A stretch of 64,000 bases of DNA from Colias croceus. Lineage: Eukaryota > Arthropoda > Insecta > Lepidoptera > Pieridae. The notes beneath the pieces were generated by a model. That model saw only the letters and a program-made list of their open reading frames with translations. It had not been told where the DNA came from and did not search any database. The DNA lies in contig NC_059541.1 in the NCBI RefSeq assembly GCF_905220415.1, forward strand, positions 10,614,501 to 10,678,500, in the 5' to 3' direction. A program made the position numbers and the translations under genes. The first letter of the stretch is position 1; every line of letters begins with the position of its first letter. Below, piece by piece: positions 46,301 through 58,527 of this stretch.

Positions 46301-48130
46301 AGCTTTTAGTCTCTCTTAATTATGAACTTTTTTGATTTTTTCATCAAACACAAATTCAATTTGCTTAATATTATGAATATAAATTAATGTAAAGGTATAA
46401 TATAAAGAATGTTAGACGTTAATATGTAAGACTTTAAAAAAATGTATTTTCCTATTTGGTAAGTATACATAAAGATCATTATTATTCAATTTTAATGTAA
46501 ATATAGGAATAATTAATACACAAAATATGGATCTATAAATAGACTGAGTAATATATGAATATTATTTTTTATTCGGCTTAGTGCATACGACCTTAATAAA
46601 CAATTTAGCTGCTAAATCTAGACATAAGATCTAATGACCTAAATTTCTATATGACGTCGACCGTACAGTATGTAATTGTTTTTTGTTACCGTGTAATTCA
46701 AGGCAGCGGATGCTGATATGTGTGAAAATAAATTAATCTTCATTAGAAACATCTATTGTTTATATTTAATACATATCCTTCATCTAGAAAGATAAGCCAC
46801 CTTACCTTGAATCTTTTTGGCGCGCGAAACCTCGTGCATCCATTTTTTATAGACAGGAAGAGATCTTATTTAAAACAAACTTTATATGAATTAGAAATTG
46901 TTAAAAGATTTTCTCTCGGAAAATGTAGAGTAAGGTATGAAATATTGAAACTAACGTAATATTGAAAACTCAACTAGTTTGCTGCACCGTTGAGCTGAAT
47001 TTAGGTACAATAAACTTCATATTACTAAATAATATGTCGTTTCTTAATCTCTGTATTCTAAAGTACAGCAAAAACAAAGTTCCCTTTACCGTTTCGTAAT
47101 GATCATTATTAGATGCTTTAATATAATAACGCTTGAAGGGCCATTTAAATGATTTAGCAGTACATTATGACAGTCTGTAGAACAATCATTTGTATGGTTT
47201 TGCTGGCCAAGGTGCGTGACCTGTTGCCTATTAGAAACCTGAGGATTGCTAATTATATTGTGATATTTAACGTTGATAGGTATTATGAAGATAGTGTTTT
47301 TTGTGTGAATATAACATTTAACATCTTATAGGATACAGTTACATAACAATCTGTACTTTTAAGAGGTAGGCGTAGTTCTAAATTCCGATACGGGGATCGA
47401 ACACAGAACCTCTGAAGTTATGAAAAAAATATAATAACATAGTTTAATTTATTTTGTGTGCGCGACAAAAAAAAAATGCGCTCTATCAAATGGTTGTAAA
47501 ATTGAGTTAATTTGAGAGAAAAGCTTCTCGATCGAATAACTTTTTGAGTTTCTGTCTTATAAACATATTACTATTTTTCCTTTCTAAAATAAACACGTAT
47601 TTTACTAGGTAAAAAGTATCCTTCTACTTCCAAGTCAAAATTGCTTCGAAAGTAATATTACAACATGCAGGCCACTTGCCTGCGGCTATATCTATTAAAG
47701 CTTTATAACTCAACCGTAATACTTTAACATATTAAATATTAAAATGATACATTTATTTACAGAAAAAGATTTTGATAATAGTTGAAAATCAGAAATTTAG
47801 AAAATTACTATACTTTTCAGGGAAGCTTTTTTTATGCAATCATCGGAAAAATGCACGCTCTAACTTTTCTTCTTTGAAATGTCGTTTTGTGTAATAGTTA
47901 TTATATACTGTCATACTCATTTAATAATTGTTTAATACAGACTTCAATCAAATTAGATAATATAGTTTGTAACAACACGCTAATATGCCTAGATAGTCAC
48001 GTAGGTGGCATTAAACAATTATATTATTTGTTACATATCATACTTACTGTTTTTCACTAAAAAAGTTAACTAAAAGAAATCAAAATTTTAATGATATTTA
48101 TTATAGAGGAAGGAATCTGTTTCTTTATCA
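43360..48130. other. AT-rich DNA without recognisable genes
   Basis: I find no coding exon with splice sites. It includes a ~85-bp sequence shared with 62208 (listed separately). A weak B-box-like TGTTCGATCCC on the minus strand near 47395 might be a SINE relic. Confidence 0.5.
45877..45960 (+). repeat. Short dispersed repeat F, copy 1
   Basis: AGATGGCGCGTAACGGAAAA, ATGTCACGCGTAACGA and GATAAAGAAGTTTCACTT; nearly the same block is at 62208-62299. Each copy has two CGCGTAACG half-sites 21 bp apart. Confidence 0.75.
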
Positions 48131-48135
48131 AAAAA

Positions 48136-48331
48136 CTAGTTGCTCCGCGCGGTTTCACCCGCGTTGCTCCGCTCCTGTTGGTCTTAGCGTGATGATATAT
48201 AGCCTATAACCTTCAGCGATAAATGGGCTATCTAACACTGAAAGAATTATTCAAATCGGACCAGTAGTTCCCGAGATTAGTGCGTTCAAACAAACAAACA
48301 AACTCTTCAGCTTTATAATATTAGTATAGAT
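48136..48331 (-). mobile_element. Helitron-like repeat, family B, complete
   Basis: CTAG at 48136-48139, GCGGGTGAAACCGCGCGGAG hairpin on the minus strand, ATCTATACTAATATTATAAA end at the right. Confidence 0.85.
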
Positions 48332-48491
48332 TCAAAGGGCACAAAATATACAAACTTAATTAAATTAATTTGACTTAAATTTTATTATGAATTACTTCTT
48401 GCTTCTTCTTCTAAAATAATAAGAAAATATGAAATAAGTTGTTTACCACATAAATGGTACAAATGCAAAGAATTCATGTATTACCAAAACT

Positions 48492-48674
48492 ATACTAATA
48501 TTATAAAGCTGAAGAGTTTGTTTGATTGTTTAAACGCGCTAATCTCGGGAACAATTCGTCCGATTTGAATAATTCTTTCAGTGTTAGATAGCCCACTTAT
48601 CGAGGAAGGCTATAGGCTACATATCATCACGCTAAGACCAACAGGAGCGGAGCAACGCCGCGGGGAACAGCTAG
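48492..48674 (+). mobile_element. Helitron-like repeat, family B
   Basis: TATACTAATATTATAAAGCT at the 5' end; the 3' hairpin is partly deleted (GCAACGCCGCGGGGAACAG), then CTAG. Confidence 0.83.
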
Positions 48675-48840
48675 TAAATACATAATGATTTGAATGTTTA
48701 GCACTCAGATAAGAAATACGATGGTATACAAGTGGCGTGCGCGTATGTCACGAGATTGTTGTCATTATAACATTATTATAATTTGAATTTAATGACTTAT
48801 TGTTCTGTGTATGCATGACTGTACTTAGGTAATATTGTTA

Positions 48841-49082
48841 CTAGCTTTCCACCTGCGGCTTCGCCCGCACAGTCAAAGAAAAACCCGCATAGTTCCCGTT
48901 CCCGTGGGATTTCCGGGATAAACCCTATCCTATGTCTCGGGGTAAAAAGTAGCCTATGTCCTTTCTCGGGTATCAAAATATCTCTATACCAAATTTCATG
49001 CAAATTGGTTCAGTAGTTGAGGCGTGATTGAGTAACAGAGAGACAGACAGAGTTACTTTCGCATTTATAATATTAGTATGGA
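48841..49082 (-). mobile_element. Helitron-like repeat, family A2
   Basis: CTAG at 48841, GTGCGGGCGAAGCCGCAGGT hairpin, then a longer interior (TATGTCTCGGGGTAAAAAGT) that is shared with 55004-55248 but not with other family A copies. The 48797-49003 open frame is part of it. Confidence 0.85.
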
Positions 49083-49261
49083 TTGTGGTACTGACGTATA
49101 TTGAATTTGAGGATTCTGCTATACTTATATGTATTTTATAACGTTATTAAATTATTTAAGTTTTATGCTTCCTGAGAAATTATCAGACATAATATAATTG
49201 TGACGTCAATAAGTTTATCCTGCATCGGGAAAATTATTCTTAACTACATATATTTTAAAAA

Positions 49262-49452
49262 TCTGTACTAATATTATAACGCTGAAGAGTTTGTTTGTTT
49301 GAACGCGCTAATCTCAGGAACTGCTGGTCCGATTTGAAAAATTCTTTACGTGTTAGATAGTCTATTTGTTGAGGAAGGCTATAGGCTATATATAATCACG
49401 CTAAGACCAACAGGAGCGGAGCAACGCGGGTGAAACCGCGGGGCGCAGCTAG
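49262..49452 (+). mobile_element. Helitron-like repeat, family B, complete
   Basis: TCTGTACTAATATTATAACG to GCGGGTGAAACCGCGGGGCG, CAG and CTAG at 49449-49452, with both ends intact. Confidence 0.87.
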
Positions 49453-51020
49453 TTCAATCATAAAAAAACACTAAATAACAAACACTTTCTTTATAAAATT
49501 CATTACATTTGAAATTTCTGCCAACTCTCATGCTATCTTGAATTAATCCATCAAAATTTCACAAGTAATAAAATCTTTACATTTAATAAGCATACAATAT
49601 AATTCTTATGTGATTTTACTAGCTGTATAAATTAGCAGCGAATTTTGTTGTCATCGCGGTAATAAAAATATTAACGTCTGCATTTCGTAACATCTTTCAC
49701 TAGAGAGTTAGAAAAATAAGAGTAAGCTACAACAAATATGAGTTACGTAATTGTTAAAACAAAAGAATGAAGTGTTCGTCTGAATGTGGGAATTTCAAGT
49801 CCAAGTAGCAAGTACAGTATGGCTTATGTAATGAATTCTTGGGGAAATAATTAAAGTGTGTTTGATATCTCTATTGTTTTGTACGTGTAAGTTTTTATTG
49901 GTTTGACTGCAAGCCAAAATGAATTGTGATTGTTGTGTGTCAAAGGCGGATGGATAGGAATTTTATTATTCGTCTTTTACAAAATTTTTACCACATATTC
50001 CAAACACTATATAGTTTCAATCAATTAATTTATAACTATATTTATTTTTGTTTACTTTACTATTTTCCGAAACGTAAATTCAGTTTGAGTTAAAAGTTTG
50101 CCATAAAGCGTGTTATAAATATCTACATTTTTACAATGAAACCATACTTGGACCGCAATAAGACTCCCTCTTTTTTCCCTTCACTCTCATCTTATTTCCA
50201 CTGCACGTTCCCTACGAAAATATCTAAATGAAACGTGAAGAACACAAAAACACAACTGCGTCCTAAAATGTAAACATACCAAATAACTAAACCGATTATT
50301 ATTCAACATTATTTTCCTGACCTGCATTAGGACATCCGATGTTTATGTATGTTTACCAATACCCAACGACCAGAACGGAGGTCCTAGTTGGTCAGTGGGC
50401 AGCTATTGCACATCACAACACGCAGGACCCGAATACTTTGTGTGTTCTGGGCTATTTAACCTGTGCTCTGGTTATATAATATCGTTTCCTTGCTGTAACT
50501 ATAGGCATGTAGGTTATAACTTATAAGTTATAACTATGGCATAGTTAGTAGGTGACTATAGTGTGTACAACCATCGATTGTATGAAGGTATTCGTTAGCA
50601 ACATACTATAGGGATATATAGTTTGGTATTTAATTATTTTTATACATATAATACGGATCTATAGGTATACCAAGTATATTTCTTGTTCATAATATTATGT
50701 TATGTAAAAGGTTGAGGTAAAAAAACATGACAATTTCAATTTTTATACACTCTCTCTGTCTTTTGCCTTGGCGAATATAACTTATTGTTGGTAAAGCAAC
50801 CGAACAATATACTTTTTTATCAATTTCCTTTTTCGTAATATTTCATAACATATTTTAAATTTATTTCTTTTTTATCGTCTTATAGGATAAAAGTTGTGTG
50901 TTGTTTTAAAATAAAATCAACTTTGAAAACTTGTATTGAACAACCTTACCTTGGTACCTTGCTCTATTTTAGGAACAAATATACGCTGGTTACTTACACT
51001 GATCATTAATTATACTAAAT
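49453..51020. other. AT-rich DNA, no gene seen
   Basis: A GC-richer patch at 50330-50470 (CCAACGACCAGAACGGAGGT) has no splice-bounded open frame and may be an old repeat. Confidence 0.45.
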
Positions 51021-51024
51021 TAAT

Positions 51025-51327
51025 ACATATTAAGTATAAAGCTTATGAGTTTGTTTGTTTATTTGAACGCGCTTATATCAGGAACTACTGGTAAACTCAA
51101 ACAAACTCAAACATTTATTTATTCAATTAGACCTCTTCCAAAAGCACTTTTGAATCGTTATTACATGTTTTTAACGTTATTTAACAACGCCACCGGTACG
51201 ACGACGGTTTGAAAAATTCTTTCGGTGTTAGATAGCCCATTTATCGAGGAAGACTATATAATATTATCATCACGCTAAGACCAACAGGCGCGGAGCATTG
51301 CGGGTAAAACTGCGGGGCATAGCTAGT
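51025..51327 (+). mobile_element. Helitron-like repeat, family B, with nested insertion
   Basis: The B interior is split after CAGGAACTACTGG (51090) and resumes at GGTTTGAAAAATTCTTTCGG (51208). The 3' hairpin and CTAG follow near 51325. Confidence 0.82.
51091..51207 (-). mobile_element. LINE-tail fragment nested in Helitron
   Basis: TAAACTCAAACAAACTCAAA, CATTTATTTATTCAATTAGA and CAACGCCACCGGTACGACGA: on the minus strand this reads toward an AATAAATAAATGTTTGAGTT tail, as in a retroposed 3' fragment. Confidence 0.6.
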
Positions 51328-51522
51328 TACTATATAATATAATACATATTATTATAAAGTGTTGGCAATATAAAGAGCGGGTTCAATGTACGGCAAATTA
51401 TATAATATTTTACGTCACTCATAAATATTTGTAATAGATCTGCAGATGCTCACAGCTCTTGTTTAAATAAATTTATAACACGCCCCGTATGTTAACTTTC
51501 ACTTATAAAACCGACGGCTATA

Positions 51523-52751
51523 ATAGATAGGGAGGCGAAGAGGGGAATTTTCTGCAATACTAGAGCGTGGCAGTTTAAGATATGAGAGATACCTTAGACC
51601 TAATAGAACCTTGTTAACTATTTAGCTCTTTAAGTAGTGACGCGCGCCCAGGATAGACGATCAGATTAGTAAAAAAAAATCGATAGTCTGAAATACTCGA
51701 GCGCGTCAGATTAAGATATTGGGGGTTGATTTTAGTGTTTTAAGACTAAATTTAACTAATCTGACGATAAGTCCTTGACGCCGCCAAATTATAGGGTCGC
51801 GAACTTGTAAAAAAAAAACGTTAATCCGGCATTCTCGAGCGCGATTGTTTTTATTTTTATTTTGAAGAATATAATCTAAAACTTACTAAAAATACAAAAT
51901 CTGCCGGTTTCCGCGTGACCGGAAGTCTGGAGGAGCCATTTCGTCTTCCGAAAAACGCGTTGCAGTATATAAGTCGTGAACGATACATTTTACAAAAAAA
52001 AAGTTTGAATAAACAAAAAAGGTAATTTTATTTTACACAAAAAAGGTCTTTTTCATTTTTGTCCAAATTTAAAACTTTTTTTACTTGAAGCATCATAAAA
52101 ACTCAAACTCCCGGTTTTTCGAGTATATCTCGAAAACTGAGGGTGTTAAGAAAAATTGATATGAAAAACGATGATTAAAAAAAAGAAACTCTCAAACCTT
52201 TTTCGGTCAGATTAAGAGAACCCACCAACATTTTTGTCAGATTAAGAAAATATGCTTTCAGGAGACCGAGATAAACCTCCCCTATGAAAATCTGACGCGC
52301 TCGAGTATTTCAAAAGGACTTTTTTTTTCTGCATTTTCAAAAATTCATCGTAACTTATCGTCACGCCGAAATCGTCAGTTTTTTTAAGGGGAGCTTCCTT
52401 GGGGCCTACTTAACACCCCTTCCGAAAATCTGACGCGCTCGAGTAAATTTTTTTTTTGTGCATTTTTGACGAATTAATATGCCTAGCCCCACCACGCAAA
52501 CCGGCAGATTAGTATACCGTTGTTATCAGAGGCACTTGGGGCATACGTAGTATGAATATCTGACGCGCTCGAGAATGCCCAAGTAACTATTTTTTTTTAC
52601 ATTTTTGAAAATCCGTACACGCCAAACCCACCGCTAAAATGGTTTTTACCATAGAAGCTTTTCTTTTCGAAATTATTTTATCTATCGATTTTGATAAGTC
52701 TCGACGGCGCCGTTTAATTACGCCATTTAGCTACCTCGCCTCCCTATCTAT
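51523..52751. mobile_element. TIR element with mirrored CTCGAGCGCG repeat array (1.23 kb)
   Basis: Ends ATAGATAGGGAGGCGA and its complement. The left third has CTCGAGCGCG-type sites near 51563 (degenerate, CTAGAGCGTG), 51696 and 51834; the right third has the inverted form GACGCGCTCGAG near 52293, 52432 and 52562. Spacing is 130-140 bp in both arms, and each site is next to an A- or T-run. TCAGATTAAG repeats lie inside as well. No transposase frame. Superfamily unknown. Confidence 0.75.
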
Positions 52752-53885
52752 AAGACTTTCCGTTATATTATAAGCAAGTTTATCTGTCATGTTTAAAGAA
52801 TTACACATGATATGTGAATGGAGATCAAAAAAAATATTTCATACATTGATTGTGTCCAGTTTAACTTGTAAAGAATATTACCATCTGTTCAAATGACCTA
52901 TATCATAGAATAATAACCACCTAGTAACTTGCCTATATTCTGTTAAATTTTAAACGGTTTTATAACAATAATGTTAACGTTATGAGGAATTTATAGATGC
53001 GGAGAAATTAGTGCTAAAAATAAGAAAAAAAAAAACATATTTTAAAAGTTTATGATTATTACATAAAACAAATGCCCAAATGGAGCGGAAATTCTAATTT
53101 TCGGTTTGATCGAACGATCTAAATTACCGCAATGATATATAATTGATAATACGAACGAACGAACTTTCACATTCAAAAACATTAGGAATTATAAAAACAG
53201 TTTTAAGTAATAAATTGTATGCATTTGTCGTAAATCAATCAGTTGAAATCGGAGAAAGTAATATATAATTAAAACCGAAAATGGAGTTATAAATTATTGT
53301 TTGGTAGCAAGAATTTTTGCGTATAGTATTATACATTCAGTTTTGCAATGAATTTCATAGATCACTGGTTTATTGACCAACAAGACCCAGAATTAAATAG
53401 GCTTCCGAATGTAGTTCAATTATTTATTTATTATTAGCTTTTCAATCAACTATTATGGAATTTACCGATTCATTCAAACGTACAAAGAAATTATAATTAG
53501 TAACAAAGTTGATAATAACTGGGCCATAATGAAGAAATGTGTTTTATTTACAAGAATTAACATGTGAGAATATTCATCAATTAAGAATCTTAAACATCGA
53601 ATCGAATGGGAAAGTGTTTAATGTTCACAACACAGCAATTAAATGGAAGCCACTCCGTAGTTATTGGTAGCAGGTTTTAAGATTTTATAGATAGTAGTCT
53701 CTCACACTAAAAACTTTATAATTGGCAACAGTAACTCAAATCGCTTAACATTCAAAACATATTAAGAACTTTTACGCGTGCTTACGCAGCAGATTTTCAT
53801 TTATTTAAACTACCACCTTTCAAATGTGAATTTTTAAATACAGTATCACTTTTGATAAACAATCTTACTACATATCACTTTATAG
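52752..53885. other. AT-rich DNA, nothing recognised
   Basis: No exon, repeat family or notable structure identified. Confidence 0.5.
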
Positions 53886-53889
53886 TTGA

Positions 53890-54050
53890 CTAGCTGTACC
53901 CCGCGGTTTTAGCCGCATTGCTCCGCTCCTTTTGCTCTTAGCATTTCTGGAGGAACCACCTAACAGTAAAATATTCTTTTCAAATCGGACCCGTGGTTAG
54001 CGCGTTCAAGCAAACAAACAAACTCTTCAGCTTTATAATATTAGTATAAA
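53890..54050 (-). mobile_element. Helitron-like repeat, family B, internally deleted
   Basis: CTAG end with GCGGCTAAAACCGCGGGGTA hairpin; part of the interior (the GATAGCCCATTTATCG block) is missing; TTTATACTAATATTATAAAG at the right. Confidence 0.78.
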
Positions 54051-55003
54051 TAAAGTCCCTATTTATAGCGTATAAATCAATATCAATCGTCGTGTATCAT
54101 CAGTTTGCAAATACAAACTAATACATAATCTGCTTCGATACTCCAATAAAATGTTAATCGTCATCATTATTCAAATTTCGTGACTTATCGTGTAAAATAT
54201 TTAATATGTATGTGCGAGACGTTAGCTCACACTATGTAATTATGTGCGTTTACTTTCTCGGCCAATGACCAGTGTCGCAAATTACTCTGGAATTGTTATA
54301 AATATCTACATTCTTTTGTTTCAAATTAAATAACACACAACGGCGATTATCTTGTAATTCATTACTTAGCGATCTTTATTTTCACACGTAAACTCTTAAT
54401 CTGATTTTGTCACATGTGTAGGTATGAAAAGAGTGATAGAAATTTTTAATAGGTTTCTTTGACTTAAAAGGAGAGGCTTATAAGTAAAATAGGTGATAAT
54501 TATATCGCTTTTAATGGGAAGTTTGCATGAATATTTGTTCGATAGGTTCTTTGTCTCCTGTATTTAAAATATAAAGTTAATAACAAATGGATCTCTTAAT
54601 TTATTTAATTAGAAAAGATGCCAGTCTCGAACCGATGATTGATACATACGGTCTATCATTAAACATAATATGTACAACACCTAATGTATTTAGCTCTAAA
54701 GTTAGGTTAAGTTTGATTGAATAAAACTAATTTGAATTTGAATTTAATCAATTATTTTTAAAAGCACCACGTTGTTTAAGTGCAAGAATAATTTAATGAT
54801 ATCTAGAGATAACTAAAAAGCTGTGAATTAAGACAACTATTTAACACGTCCTCCAGCGATATAATACTTATAACGATATGGGAACACATTAAAATACATG
54901 AATAGTCAAACATAAAGCATAGAAGCGTCTAATCATGACTTTAACAACTTTCGTTTGTCTAATGATGCTGTTTTCTCAGATACTTATTTAAGACTTATAT
55001 AAG

Positions 55004-55248
55004 ACTATCTTTCCACCCGCGGCTTTGCTCGCATAGTCAAAGATTAACCCGCATAGTTCCCGTTCCCGTGGGATTTCCGGGATAAAACCTATCCTATGTC
55101 CCGGGGTAAAAAGTAGCCTATGTCCTTTCTCGGGTATCAAAATATCTCTATACCAAATTTCATGAAAATTGGTGCAGTAGTTAAGGCGTGATTGAGTAAC
55201 AGACAGACAGACAGAGTTACTTTCGCATTTATAATATTAGTATGGATT
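55004..55248 (-). mobile_element. Helitron-like repeat, family A2
   Basis: Same interior as 48841-49082 (TATGTCCCGGGGTAAAAAGT, AAATTTCATGAAAATTGGTG), with CTAG mutated to CTAT at the left. TCCATACTAATATTATAAAT end at right. The preceding 54051-55003 is AT-rich with nothing recognised. Confidence 0.83.
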
Positions 55249-55626
55249 AGTAACATTTAAAAAAAAACCATGTCGAGAAGTTTTTACATATCAAGGGACC
55301 TTATAAGGTTTTGTTATTAAAAATTGTCATTTTGTGCAGTGACTTGCGGACATTTTGTCTCGAAAGCTGAAGGTCGTTTAACTAGAACGGAAATTTAATT
55401 CACAAGTATATAGGTTTTGGTCCCTTTTAGTTAAACCCAATTTTACATTTACAGTGATGTCATTTTAATATCAGAATAATTACAATTTTCCTATTTTAAG
55501 GCTCTACATATTTGCATTTATTTTTAAATATTATTGCAAATAATTTTAAAAACTTATTATCATTACTTCCAGGTTGTTCTTTCTTCCTTTTCCCTCCATT
55601 TAAAAATGTTTCAATATTATAAGTTA

Positions 55627-55800
55627 CTAGCGGTCCGCCCCGGCTTCGCCCGTGGTACATGTTTACGTTTTCTCTACATAAAAACCATCGTCGTACTTCA
55701 AGGAATATAATAAAAAAAGAACTATCGAAATCGGTTCAGTCGTTCTCGAGTTATGCGCTTACCAACACATTTTGCGATTCATTTTTATATATAAGAAGAT
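55627..55800 (-). repeat. CTAG-ended interspersed repeat, family D
   Basis: CTAGCGGTCCGCCCCGGCTT and CGCCCGTGG at the left, AAATCGGTTCAGTCGTTCTC inside, CACATTTTGCGATTCATTTT and TATATATAAG at the right. A familiar lepidopteran repeat distinct from A-C; class uncertain. Confidence 0.65.
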
Positions 55801-56003
55801 TATACATTATATAAATCGTTTTAATAAGTTTTATTTGGATTTCAATAATTTTACTAATTACTGACTAACTACTTTTATTAATTTTTGTAAAGCGTTATTC
55901 CACCTATTTTTACCACGTTTTGCATCTGTATAAGTATGAAATCGATTCCTTTAAACTCGATTTTATTTTAAATTTGTTTTTCTTCTTTTACATTATTTAT
56001 AAC

Positions 56004-56185
56004 TAGCTTTCCGCCCGCGGCTTCACCCGCTTTGTCTAAAACCTAATAAATTATAATATACTAAAACCCTTTTCTTGAATCACTCTATCTATTAAAAAAA
56101 CCGCATCTAAAACTGTTGCGTAGTTTTAAAGATTTAAGCATACATAGGAACGGAGAAAGCGACTTTGTTTTATACCATGTAGTGA
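56004..56185 (-). mobile_element. Helitron-like repeat, family C, next to an exon
   Basis: CTAG at 56004, AAAGCGGGTGAAGCCGCGGG on the minus strand, TTGCGTAGTTTTAAAGATTT and GCGACTTTGTTTTATACCAT at the right. It ends ~40 bp before the acceptor of the exon at 56225, so the intron's branch-point region lies against or inside it. Confidence 0.83.
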
Positions 56186-56224
56186 AGTTTTTTCTTGAAA
56201 CTTATTTTAATTTTATTGTTTCAG

Positions 56225-56307
56225 AAAGGATGCGGGCTGGCGTGTGGTGGGGCGCAATCGCGCTGTTTCTGCTGCTCGTAGCTTCCAATGCCATCCGAAC
56301 TGTACAG
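56225..56307 (+). CDS. First coding exon of an unidentified secreted or membrane protein
   Basis: Acceptor TTTTATTGTTTCAG precedes, and TACAG|GTAAGG follows. The ATG at 56230 opens 26 codons ending in phase 0. MRAGVWWGAIALFLLLVASN then AIRTVQ has a charged N-region, a hydrophobic core and a small-residue end, so a signal peptide is likely. The five bases before the ATG are 5' UTR, so at least one untranslated exon lies upstream; the donor at 35919 is the best candidate I see. No further coding exon was found before 64000, so the rest of the gene lies outside. The protein family is not identifiable from the signal peptide alone. Confidence 0.65.
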
Positions 56308-56840
56308 GTAAGGACGTACATATTTTTAAATTAAGTGTCTGATGTAATTATAAACCTTTTGTTTGGTATTTAATAAATAAATAGAGTTAAATAACAGGTG
56401 AGCCCACTCTACATGACATAATCTCTACACGTCTAGTAAACTGTAAATGTATTAAGTTATTAACTAAATACAGTGCATTCATTTAAGGTTTTTAATACAT
56501 ATTTTCGAGTAAAGTTAGCTTATAATATGATGTAAAAACTATCTCTACATTAAACCTTCCAATAAAAGAAACAATTTATTTTTTCTTTTCGTGTGTGAAT
56601 AAGTTTATATTTAAAGTGCGAATACGATAAATCCGGTCTAGTTACATATTCAAGTACTAAAAGCACCTAGTATATTGATCTAAAATCTTAGGCAATTCAT
56701 AATATAATTACTATGCCTGTTCTTAAAGTTGACATGTTGAAATCTAGCGTTAATTATCGATAATATACAAATTCAATAATTCGTTCAAAACAAGATAGTA
56801 GCAGTACTACAAATTTCTAAGTGAAATAAATATATTTTAA

Positions 56841-57061
56841 CTAGTTTTCCGCCTGCGGCTTCACTCGCGTTTTCAAAGAAAAACCCGCATAGTTCCCGTT
56901 CCCGTGGGATTTCCTGGATAAAACCTAGCCTATGTTGCTCAGTGAAGATGCAGCTTTGTAATGGTGAAAGAATTTTTGAAATCGGTCCAGTAGTTTATGC
57001 GTGATAACCATACATACATACATAATTACAAACCTTTCCTCTTTATAATATTAGTATAGAT
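56841..57061 (-). mobile_element. Helitron-like repeat, family A copy
   Basis: CTAG at 56841, GCGAGTGAAGCCGCAGGCGG, CCAGGAAATCCCACGGGAAC, and ATCTATACTAATATTATAAA at the right. In the intron after the signal-peptide exon. Confidence 0.84.
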
Positions 57062-57487
57062 AGTATAGATTAATATGCTACTATTGTTTGATGATTTTTG
57101 CTTTCCATTTCCATATTTAACTTTGCTTTCATCGAATCCCCAGGGGTCCAATGCGTGATTTATTAACGACCAATAATAACAACTGCAACTGTTAAAGCTT
57201 GTTGTTGTTGCTGCAGCAGTATCGTAGTTTTGAGTAAAAAGCTTATCTACTTTGAGCAATATTTTTCATGTAAAAATGCGTAGGTACTGTGACTTTTATT
57301 AAATGTTTGTTTAGCTCCAAAACGTTTTAAGTTAAATAAGACAATCCTAACCAGTTAGAAGCAACTGTTAAACACCCTTTTTGTTATCGCTATCGTGTTT
57401 TCCAAAATACCCATGAAGTATAAAATTTCAATATGTAAATGCGCACGCGCAATACAATATTTCAAATATTATCAGTGCCTATACCAA

Positions 57488-57735
57488 ATATGAAATGAAA
57501 ATGAAAAATTTCTTTATTAATTACAAGAAATGTTACATAATATAGTTACATGTGCTGCATTGAACCCCACACTAGGATCCCCTGTGTTGTGGGGCTCAAT
57601 CTCTTTCGCCGTATTAGGTACATAAAAAATATTTCCAAGTTTAATTGCCATTTAAATATCAAGTGTGCATATGTGCGTGTGTGTATGCGTGCGTGTATAT
57701 GAGTGTGTGTGTATGTGTATGTGTAGATGTTGTAT
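57488..57735 (-). repeat. LINE-tail-like fragment and (TG)n microsatellite
   Basis: On the minus strand AATAAAGAAATTTTTCATTT and TCATTTCAT form an AATAAA-bearing retroelement tail; CCCCACAACACAGGGGATCC lies 5' of it. A TG-rich microsatellite follows at 57664-57728. Confidence 0.5.
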
Positions 57736-58397
57736 GAGTGATTATTTTAATAGTCAGTAAATGTTTAAATTTATATTTTAATCAAGATATTATTGTAACG
57801 AGATTTTCAGTTTCTAAGTAGTCTAGATTTAATAGCCAATTTATATATCATAACATATACAGTTTAACAATCCACAAAATATAGTTATCATACTGCGATT
57901 ATCAACAATGCTATTAGTACCTCGTGTCTTGTTAAGTAATCAAGGTTGTGTGACAATCGACGGTTGGCTGCCACGGCTAACTTGCACAACCTTTTTATAA
58001 ACATCGATTTTAATACTTAACGAGTTTTGTGAATCGATTTTTTTATCGATTTCTTGTGAGAATTACTTTTTCAGTTATTATAATTCGCATTCATTGATTA
58101 AACTTGTTAAGTGAGATGAAATTTGATTTAAAACATTCACATACCTAATATTATATAAATATTTATATGCTGTTTTATGTTTGGTACACTTATGTATATT
58201 TTAAATGAAATTTTATTGTTGTCACTTTTGTTAACACAGAAACTTTATTCCGTCATTATCCGTATTTAAATTACAAGGACTGGGCTTTTCAAAATAGTTG
58301 AGTGAATCAAATTAAGTCCGGTTCGTAAATTATTGATAGATTGAATGAAAACAATTCGCTTTGCTCACGAATTCATGATACTAGATTTGTGTCGCAC

Positions 58398-58480
58398 TTT
58401 TTTTTTTTTTTTTTTAATCTTTTTTTATTTGGGGATTTTTGTCCTAAAGGACGATGACAATCCCATCGTACCTTATACAA
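58398..58480 (-). mobile_element. Poly-A-tailed retroelement 3' fragment (minus)
   Basis: A T-run at 58398-58416 then TTTGGGGATTTTTGTCCTAA, AGGACGATGACAATCCCATC: the minus strand reads GATGGGATTGTCATCGTCCT into a poly-A tail. Confidence 0.45.
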
Positions 58481-58527
58481 ATATTTAACAACGAACTATA
58501 TAAACTATATTTTAAATTTAAAGTTAA

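Noticed and set aside
57130..57180. Exon after CCCCAG at 57143 for the plus-strand gene
   Set aside because: In the required phase 0 the frame meets a stop after four codons.
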